DNA from: JBJXFK01 sp046155505
GTDB taxonomy: Bacteria > Planctomycetota > Phycisphaerae > UBA1845 > Fen-1342
Assembly (NCBI GenBank): GCA_046155505.1
Contig: JBJXFK010000199.1
Location: forward strand, 1-20,149
Length of the DNA: 20,149 bases
Direction: 5' to 3'
Below are positions 15,897 through 20,149 of the stretch, in pieces. The notes beneath the pieces are model-generated. The model did no database searches. It was not told the DNA's origin and saw only the letters and a list, made by a program, of their open reading frames with translations. The position numbers were made by a program, and so were the translations under genes. Within the stretch, counting starts at the first letter, position 1, and each line of letters begins with the position of its first letter.

Positions 15897-17081
15897 ATGT
15901 TCCCCGGCATCGCCACCAACACGGTTGATCTTTCCGACGCGCTTCGCGCCGTCGCCGTCAATAGTGCCTACAACTCCTCGCGCGCACTCTCCAAGTGGCT
16001 CAAGCGCGGCGTACGTCTTCGCAGCGACGGCTTTGTCAAATCGTCGATCACCGAACTCGGCGAGCTTGTCGGTGCGGCGGACAGCGCCGTCGCCGCCATT
16101 CACATGCCGCTTGGCGGCGACATTCAAGGTAACGTGCTGCTTGCATTCCCCGAAGAAGTCGCGATGAAACTGATCGACATGATGCTCGATCAGGCCGAGG
16201 GCACGACGACCACGTTCGGCGAGATGGAGCAATCCTGCCTGCAAGAGACCGGCAATATCGTCGGCACGTCGTTCGCCAACAGTCTCGCACAGTGGCTCAA
16301 CATCAGTGTCGCCCCGCTCGCGCCGTGCTTTGCGCACGATCTCGCGTGCGCGGTGGTGCAGCCGCTGGTCGTCAACGGTGCGATGAACGGCGACGATGCG
16401 TGGCTGGCGAAAACCGAATTCGAGCTCGACGGTCATCGACAGGAATGGGCGCTGATCCTGCTCCTCGCGCCCGAGTCGCTCGCATTGGTCGAAAAGCAGT
16501 GCAACACCGATAACGTCCGGCAAAACGCGATGCACGCCATCGCCGTCAACGCCGCCTTCAACGCCTCGCGCGCCATCAGCAAATGGCTGAAACGCGGCGT
16601 GCGGCTGACCACTGACGGCTTTACGCGCATGCCGCTGAAGGAACTGAGCAAAGGCTCGACCGAGCCGAGCGTGGCGCTGCACATGGAACTTACGCAGCAA
16701 TTACACGGACATCTGCTGCTGGTCTTCTCGATGCCGACCGCACGCACATTGTCGAGCCTGCTGATGCAGACCGAACTGGGCGAAGGCCTCGACGAAATGG
16801 CCCAATCGGCCCTGTGCGAGACGGCAAATATCATCGGAACCTCGTTCACCAACAGCATCGCCAAGTGGCTCGAATTGCAAACCGCGCCGTCCGTGCCGGA
16901 GTTGCGGATCGATTTGGCCGATGCACTGTTCGAGGGGTTGGTCGCCGAGCAGGCCGCCCTGAGCGACACCGTGCTGATGGCGAAGAGCGTCTTCAGCATC
17001 GACGGGCAATGGCTGGAAGCCGACCTCTATCTGCTTCCGACACCCGCATCGTTCCGATTGCTCGAAGCGACCGTAAGCTGA
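15897..17081 (+). CDS. cheC: Tandem double-domain CheC-like CheY-P phosphatase
   Basis: A 394-aa protein made of two similar CheC/CheX-type units (about 9-200 and 207-394, offset 191-196). Each unit starts with a copy of SSRALSKWLKRGVRL or SRAISKWLKRGVRL and carries one E-x-x-N phosphatase motif: E117/N120 (QETGN) and E308/N311 (CETAN). In both units the first half-site, which in ordinary CheC reads EIGN, is replaced (A18/V21 and A214/V217), leaving one predicted active site per unit. CheC removes phosphate from CheY-P and binds CheD, and cheD is the next gene (9 nt gap), with cheY after it. GAGG lies about 9 nt before the ATG. Usual CheC is about 200 aa, so this is a duplication and fusion. 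The CheC assignment rests on the motifs and context; CheX-like is the alternative. Confidence 0.88.
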   Translation: MFPGIATNTVDLSDALRAVAVNSAYNSSRALSKWLKRGVRLRSDGFVKSSITELGELVGAADSAVAAIHMPLGGDIQGNVLLAFPEEVAMKLIDMMLDQAEGTTTTFGEMEQSCLQETGNIVGTSFANSLAQWLNISVAPLAPCFAHDLACAVVQPLVVNGAMNGDDAWLAKTEFELDGHRQEWALILLLAPESLALVEKQCNTDNVRQNAMHAIAVNAAFNASRAISKWLKRGVRLTTDGFTRMPLKELSKGSTEPSVALHMELTQQLHGHLLLVFSMPTARTLSSLLMQTELGEGLDEMAQSALCETANIIGTSFTNSIAKWLELQTAPSVPELRIDLADALFEGLVAEQAALSDTVLMAKSVFSIDGQWLEADLYLLPTPASFRLLEATVS

Positions 17082-17090
17082 GAATCAACA

Positions 17091-17558
17091 ATGCCTGTGA
17101 CCCACTCGATCGGCATCGCCGGATTGAAAGTGATCGCCGCGCCGGACAAAATCCGCACGGTGCTCGGCTCCTGTATCGGCATCGCCCTGTTTGATCGCAT
17201 CGCCAAGGTCGGCGGACTGGCGCATGTGATCCTGCCCAATTCTGAACAGGGCAGCGGCGACCGCGGAAAATTCGCCGACACCGCCACCGATTGGCTGCTC
17301 GAAGAAATCATCAAAGCCGGTGCCGTGAAGGACCGCGTGAAAGCCAAGATCGCCGGCGGTGCGATGATGTTCGGCTCGAACGTGCGCTCCGGCATCGGTG
17401 ATCGGAATATCGAAGCGGTTAAGGCGCGATTGCACAAGCATGCGATCCCGCTGGCAGCCGAAGCGGTCGGCGGAGAGAAGGGTCGGCGAATGACGCTCGA
17501 CCCGACAACCGGCAGCGTCGAAGTGCAGATCATCGGCGAAGAACCCAAAGAGATTTGA
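17091..17558 (+). CDS. cheD: Chemoreceptor glutamine deamidase CheD
   Basis: CheD of 155 aa, which deamidates specific receptor glutamines to glutamates and also stimulates CheC. LGSCIGIALFD contains the catalytic Cys28, and GLAHVILP contains His45; these are the conserved catalytic pair. Thr23 is the likely third residue, but the spacing differs by one from the Thermotoga enzyme, so that is uncertain. The GGAMMFG motif in the middle is typical. It starts 9 nt after the double cheC gene, with no strong ribosome-binding site of its own, which suggests translational coupling. cheY follows 30 nt later. Its likely substrate is the receptor encoded at 9633, which has an E/Q methylation pair at 496/497. 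Confidence 0.95.
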   Translation: MPVTHSIGIAGLKVIAAPDKIRTVLGSCIGIALFDRIAKVGGLAHVILPNSEQGSGDRGKFADTATDWLLEEIIKAGAVKDRVKAKIAGGAMMFGSNVRSGIGDRNIEAVKARLHKHAIPLAAEAVGGEKGRRMTLDPTTGSVEVQIIGEEPKEI

Positions 17559-17588
17559 CGCGCCCGCGCGCTGCGAAGGAGTCTGACC

Positions 17589-17957
17589 GTGGCTATGCGA
17601 GTTCTGGTTGTCGATGACGCAGCGTTCATGCGGCATGTCATCAAGGGCATCCTCAAAGAGATGGGACACGAGATCGTCGGCGAGGCCAAAGACGGCGTCG
17701 AGGCGTGCGAGATGTATGACAAGCTCATGCCCGACCTGGTCACGCTCGATCTCATCATGCCCAAGATGACCGGGCTGGAAGTGCTCAAAAACGTCCGCGC
17801 CAAACACCCGACCGCACGCATCGTCGTCATGTCGGCCATCGACCAGCGCCAGCCGCTGATGGAAGCCCTGAAACTCGGAGCGGCGGATTATCTGGTCAAG
17901 CCTTTCGAAAAAGACCGCGTCGAACAGGCGCTCAATCGCCTCACTGCGGCGGTTTGA
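17589..17957 (+). CDS. cheY: Chemotaxis response regulator CheY
   Basis: Stand-alone receiver of 122 aa with the acidic pair D9/D10, phospho-acceptor D54 (LDLIMP), switch Ser82 (VVMSA) and K104 in LVKPF. It has no output domain, so it should act by binding a partner such as a flagellar switch or another effector when phosphorylated by the CheA encoded at 13047. The start is a GTG at 17589 with GAAGGAG about 8 nt upstream; an in-frame ATG two codons later is less well placed. Its position at the end of the che cluster, directly after cheC and cheD, supports the CheY role over that of a generic receiver. Confidence 0.94.
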   Translation: MAMRVLVVDDAAFMRHVIKGILKEMGHEIVGEAKDGVEACEMYDKLMPDLVTLDLIMPKMTGLEVLKNVRAKHPTARIVVMSAIDQRQPLMEALKLGAADYLVKPFEKDRVEQALNRLTAAV

Positions 17958-17970
17958 GCAGAGAAGAGGA

Positions 17971-18005
17971 ACCACAGAGACACAGAGGCACAGAGAAACA
18001 CAGAG
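17971..18005 (+). repeat. CACAGAG octamer repeat, copy A
   Basis: ACCACAGAG followed by CACAGAG units at an 8-nt period, then a 2-nt step and a final CACAGAG. It begins 14 nt after the cheY stop. It is inverted relative to copies B and C. Confidence 0.85.
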
Positions 18006-18086
18006 TTGAATTGGGGTGTTGTTGCGCTTGGCGCCACCTTGACCGAGAATCAGAAGACCGCCGAACGCCTAAACACTAAACCTCTT

Positions 18087-18113
18087 CTCTGTGCCCCTCT
18101 GGGTCTCTGTGGT
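18087..18113 (-). repeat. CACAGAG octamer repeat, copy B (diverged)
   Basis: Inverted and partly degenerate version of copy A (CTCTGTGCCCCTCTGGG, then TCTCTGTGGT). Together A and B form a palindrome between convergent cheY and the YbjQ-like gene. Its last base is the first base of the latter's stop codon. Confidence 0.75.
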
Positions 18114-18550
18114 TAGTCTTCTTCTCGAGAATCGAGTTCGTCGACAACCACCGCATCTCCCTGTGCCACGCACTTGCCGTTCAGTAGCCTCGCTGTCGCA
18201 AGGTGGATAATCGCATTCCCGCCGAGTTGACCCGTTGTCGCTTTCAGCATCTCGACCGCTCTCCCCGGCGAGGGCGCGCCCTCGATGAACACCGCCTCGA
18301 TCTGGCGCACGATGCGATAGCCCGCGATGCCGCCGGTCGAGCTGGTGGCGATGACCTGCGCCGCCGCCTGCGCAATCTCGGCCTGCACCATCATCTGTTC
18401 CATCCGCCGCGCCGCCGCCGCGTTGCGAACGCGGGCGAGCTGTCGCCGATCGGACCACCCTCGGACCACCCGCGAGAGAATGGACAACAAAATGACCACC
18501 GCGGCCGCGGCAAGCACAGCCAGTACCAGCGGATTCGTAGGCATGCTCAC
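18113..18550 (-). CDS. Membrane-anchored YbjQ-like protein
   Basis: A 145-aa protein with one N-terminal transmembrane helix (about 8-26, VLAVLAAAAVVILLSIL), a basic amphipathic region, and a C-terminal domain (about 78-140) resembling the YbjQ/UPF0145 family. The GYRIVRQIEAVFIEG start, LGGNAIIHLATAR and the GDAVVV ending match the family's pattern of a strand, the GANA helix and a final strand. YbjQ proteins form pentamers, and their role is unknown. The normal family member is about 105 aa and soluble, so the added anchor is notable. The start may be the GTG at 18550 or the ATG two codons later; GGGA lies about 8 nt before the GTG. It is flanked on both sides by inverted copies of the CACAGAG repeat (A and C). 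The similarity is moderate. Confidence 0.6.
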   Translation of the reverse strand: MSMPTNPLVLAVLAAAAVVILLSILSRVVRGWSDRRQLARVRNAAAARRMEQMMVQAEIAQAAAQVIATSSTGGIAGYRIVRQIEAVFIEGAPSPGRAVEMLKATTGQLGGNAIIHLATARLLNGKCVAQGDAVVVDELDSREED

Positions 18551-18608
18551 CAGTATATTCCCGTCGGCAGTCGATTGAAAAACGGGAGTGCCAATTAGCC
18601 TTCACCAA

Positions 18609-18643
18609 CTCTGTGCGTCTCTGTGCCTCTGTGTCTCTGTGGT
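18609..18643 (-). repeat. CACAGAG octamer repeat, copy C
   Basis: Full-length copy in minus orientation. With its flanks (18609-18653) it matches the inverse of 17961-18005 at about 41 of 45 positions. It lies between the divergent YbjQ-like and dioxygenase genes, so it may overlap their promoters. Confidence 0.85.
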
Positions 18644-18753
18644 TCCTCCTCTTCCGCGGTTCGACTTCGGCGAGTGAATCGCATTGCCCGCGCCCGATCC
18701 GCGTCGTAGACTGCGCAGCGAGTTGCAAGTCACCTTTTGCACGGAGTCCTGTC

Positions 18754-19284
18754 ATGGCCGCTGTCGCAATGCCGATCAATCTGCACACCTGGATCAACGA
18801 AAATCGTCACCTGCTCAAGCCGCCGGTGGGCAATAAGTGCATCTTTCAGGACAAAGATTTCATCGTGATGATCGTCGGCGGGCCGAATGCGCGGAAGGAC
18901 TATCACGTCAACCCGACCGAGGAGTTGTTCTATCAAATCGAGGGTGACATCTCGGTACGCATCCTCGAGGACGGCCAACCGCGCGAGATCCCGATCAAGC
19001 AGGGCGAGATGTTTCTGTTGCCGGCGATGATCCCGCACTCGCCGCAGCGCGGGCCCAACACGATCGGCATGGTGGTCGAGCGGCAGCGACCCGGGCAGAA
19101 GGACTTTCTGCGCTTCGTATGTGACAAGTGCGGCGAGTTGATTCACGAGCCGACGTTTGATTTGACCGACATCGCCGGGCAGCTCAAGAAAATCATGGAA
19201 GAATTCTGGGCAGCGGGGAACGAAGCGCAGCGCACATGCAAGAAATGCGGGCACACGCTCCAACCACCCGCCGTTGCCAAGTAG
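18754..19284 (+). CDS. nbaC: 3-hydroxyanthranilate 3,4-dioxygenase
   Basis: Non-haem Fe(II) cupin enzyme of 176 aa that opens 3-hydroxyanthranilate to 2-amino-3-carboxymuconate semialdehyde, the quinolinate precursor in the kynurenine route to NAD or an intermediate in 2-nitrobenzoate breakdown. Iron ligands H51, E57 and H95 are present, as are substrate-binding R47 and R99, with E109 at the expected carboxylate place. A C-terminal rubredoxin-like metal site has C123, C126, C162 and C165, as in bacterial and fungal enzymes. The length fits the roughly 174-aa bacterial family. The start at 18754 has GGAG about 9 nt upstream; the ATG at 18769 is an alternative. No other kynurenine-pathway or NAD gene is adjacent. 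It is bracketed by inverted CACAGAG repeats C and D. Confidence 0.95.
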   Translation: MAAVAMPINLHTWINENRHLLKPPVGNKCIFQDKDFIVMIVGGPNARKDYHVNPTEELFYQIEGDISVRILEDGQPREIPIKQGEMFLLPAMIPHSPQRGPNTIGMVVERQRPGQKDFLRFVCDKCGELIHEPTFDLTDIAGQLKKIMEEFWAAGNEAQRTCKKCGHTLQPPAVAK

Positions 19285-19296
19285 CGAAGAGGTCGA

Positions 19297-19331
19297 ACCA
19301 CAGAGGCACAGAGACACAGAGGCGCACAGAG
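19297..19331 (+). repeat. CACAGAG octamer repeat, copy D
   Basis: Three CACAGAG octamers, a CG step, then a final CACAGAG, the same layout as copies A and C. It starts 12 nt after the dioxygenase stop. Confidence 0.85.
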
Positions 19332-19403
19332 AAAAATCGGCTTGGGCTATCGCGTCATGTTCGAGTTCTTCTCGACTGATCAGCGAAAACTGTACCGCTC
19401 TTT

Positions 19404-19430
19404 CTCTGTGCGCCTCTGTGCCTCTGTGGT
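19404..19430 (-). repeat. CACAGAG octamer repeat, copy E
   Basis: Inverted copy that lacks exactly one octamer relative to D. D and E otherwise pair perfectly over about 27 bp with an 8-nt bulge, giving a large hairpin between the convergent dioxygenase and HupE-like genes, 11 nt from the latter's stop. Confidence 0.85.
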
Positions 19431-19441
19431 GAATCTTCTAC

Positions 19442-20056
19442 TTACAGCGTGGCAAGCGTGGCACCGCCGAGGGCTACCGCACCGCCCGCGATTCGCAGTG
19501 CCACCTGCGAGCGAATCTGCATGATCGCGAATCCAAGGCTGATGCCCGCCGCGTGAATCAGCGCGGTCGAAATCGCGAATCCGCCAGCGTACGTGGCCGC
19601 CGACGCACCGAACGGCAGTTCGCTGCCGTGCGCGTGTCCGTGGAACATTGCGAAGAGAGCAACGCTCACCGCCGCAGCCGCGACCGGCGGACGCAGCGCG
19701 ATTGCGACGCACAGGCCCACGACCACGATCGACGCGACGATCCCGCTCTCGACCATCGGCAGTTGCAGACCGGCCTGGCTTAGCCCCGCGCCGACGATCA
19801 TCATCGCCACGAACGCCGCCGGCACCGCCCATAGCGCTCGTCCGCCAAGTTGCGCAGCCCACAGGCCGACGGCCAGCATGGCCAGCGCGTGATCCAGTCC
19901 GGTCAGCGGATGCGCCAGCCCCGCCCCGAATCCACCGACCGCGTGCGTGTGCCCGACGCCGCCGTCCGGATGGGCAAGTGCGACCTGCGCACCAATCGTC
20001 GCCACCGCCAGCCCGCCAACACAACTGAATATCCGTCGCGCGTTGCGCTCGATCAT
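19442..20056 (-). CDS. HupE/UreJ-family nickel/cobalt transporter
   Basis: Inner-membrane protein of 204 aa of the HupE/UreJ family, which takes up Ni or Co for hydrogenase or urease. It has a cleavable-looking signal sequence ending VALA before HPDGG (about residue 28), then about six hydrophobic helices. The family signature HPLTGLDHALAM (H49, D55, H56) and the second motif FHGHAHGSELP (about 138-148) carry the metal-binding histidines. The start at 20056 is chosen because GGAG lies 6 nt upstream; the in-frame ATG at 20068 lacks a ribosome-binding site. No urease, hydrogenase or cobalamin gene is in the window, so the metal and client enzyme are unknown. It is convergent with the dioxygenase gene. 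Confidence 0.93.
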   Translation of the reverse strand: MIERNARRIFSCVGGLAVATIGAQVALAHPDGGVGHTHAVGGFGAGLAHPLTGLDHALAMLAVGLWAAQLGGRALWAVPAAFVAMMIVGAGLSQAGLQLPMVESGIVASIVVVGLCVAIALRPPVAAAAVSVALFAMFHGHAHGSELPFGASAATYAGGFAISTALIHAAGISLGFAIMQIRSQVALRIAGGAVALGGATLATL

Positions 20057-20149
20057 CTGAAACTCCATTCAATACGTATGATCCCGAGTTACGCGAATCA
20101 GCCCGATTCCGCGTGGCGAAATGATACACGATCGAACTGTGCCGCACCG

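Noticed and set aside
15777..16700. A 307-codon minus-strand frame opposite the double cheC
   Set aside because: Arg/Gly/Val-rich antisense frame with no recognisable domain; the plus-strand gene has motifs and operon context.
17971..18005. Possible CRISPR array
   Set aside because: The units are contiguous 8-mers without spacers, and no cas gene is present. It is a low-complexity intergenic repeat.
17961..18653. Insertion sequence with terminal inverted repeats around the YbjQ-like gene
   Set aside because: The arms are octamer repeats also found around other genes, the interior encodes no transposase, and no target-site duplication is evident.

Overview
The window is GC-rich bacterial DNA with long, tightly coded genes. 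It carries a Hanks-type Ser/Thr kinase with TPRs, a hybrid histidine kinase, a nearly complete chemotaxis cluster, and short low-complexity repeat arms (7- and 8-base periods) at many gene junctions. This mix suggests an environmental Gram-negative lineage, with Planctomycetota my best guess. That placement is inference, since no rRNA or ribosomal gene is present. I see no tRNA, rRNA, CRISPR array, transposase, integrase or phage gene.

Layout. (1) 1-4786, minus strand: a Ser/Thr kinase with an N-terminal zinc ribbon, a TolB/CsgG-like domain and TPRs, followed 58 nt later by a PAS-PAS hybrid histidine kinase. They look co-transcribed as one signalling unit. (2) 4787-5315: a non-coding stretch with two tiny candidate ORFs and two inverted repeats. 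(3) 5316-8546, minus strand: an AarF/UbiB-family (ABC1) protein, a small antibiotic-biosynthesis-monooxygenase (ABM) fold protein, and an HDOD signalling protein. A strong Rho-independent terminator and a 24-bp palindromic hairpin lie between the first two. (4) 8962-17957, plus strand: the chemotaxis cluster cheW - mcp - cheR - cheA - double-domain cheC - cheD - cheY. No cheB is present in the window. A terminator after mcp may divide the cluster into two transcripts. (5) 17958-20149: three unrelated single genes, namely a membrane-anchored YbjQ-like protein (-), 3-hydroxyanthranilate 3,4-dioxygenase (+) and a HupE/UreJ-type metal transporter (-). They are separated by five copies of an octamer-built CACAGAG repeat in alternating orientation.

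How the genes work together. The soluble three-PAS receptor should signal through CheW to the CheA kinase, which phosphorylates the stand-alone CheY. CheR methylates the receptor and CheD deamidates it. The tandem CheC protein should dephosphorylate CheY-P and trade off with CheD. The upstream HDOD protein is divergently transcribed and may be functionally linked. Whether the pathway drives motility or another output cannot be told, because no flagellar or pilus genes are visible.

I found no clearly new system. The best candidates for a second look are the heptamer/octamer palindromic repeats at gene ends, the double CheC that has lost the same half-site in both repeats, the kinase-kinase pair with paired cysteine motifs, and the small-peptide region at 5.0 kb.
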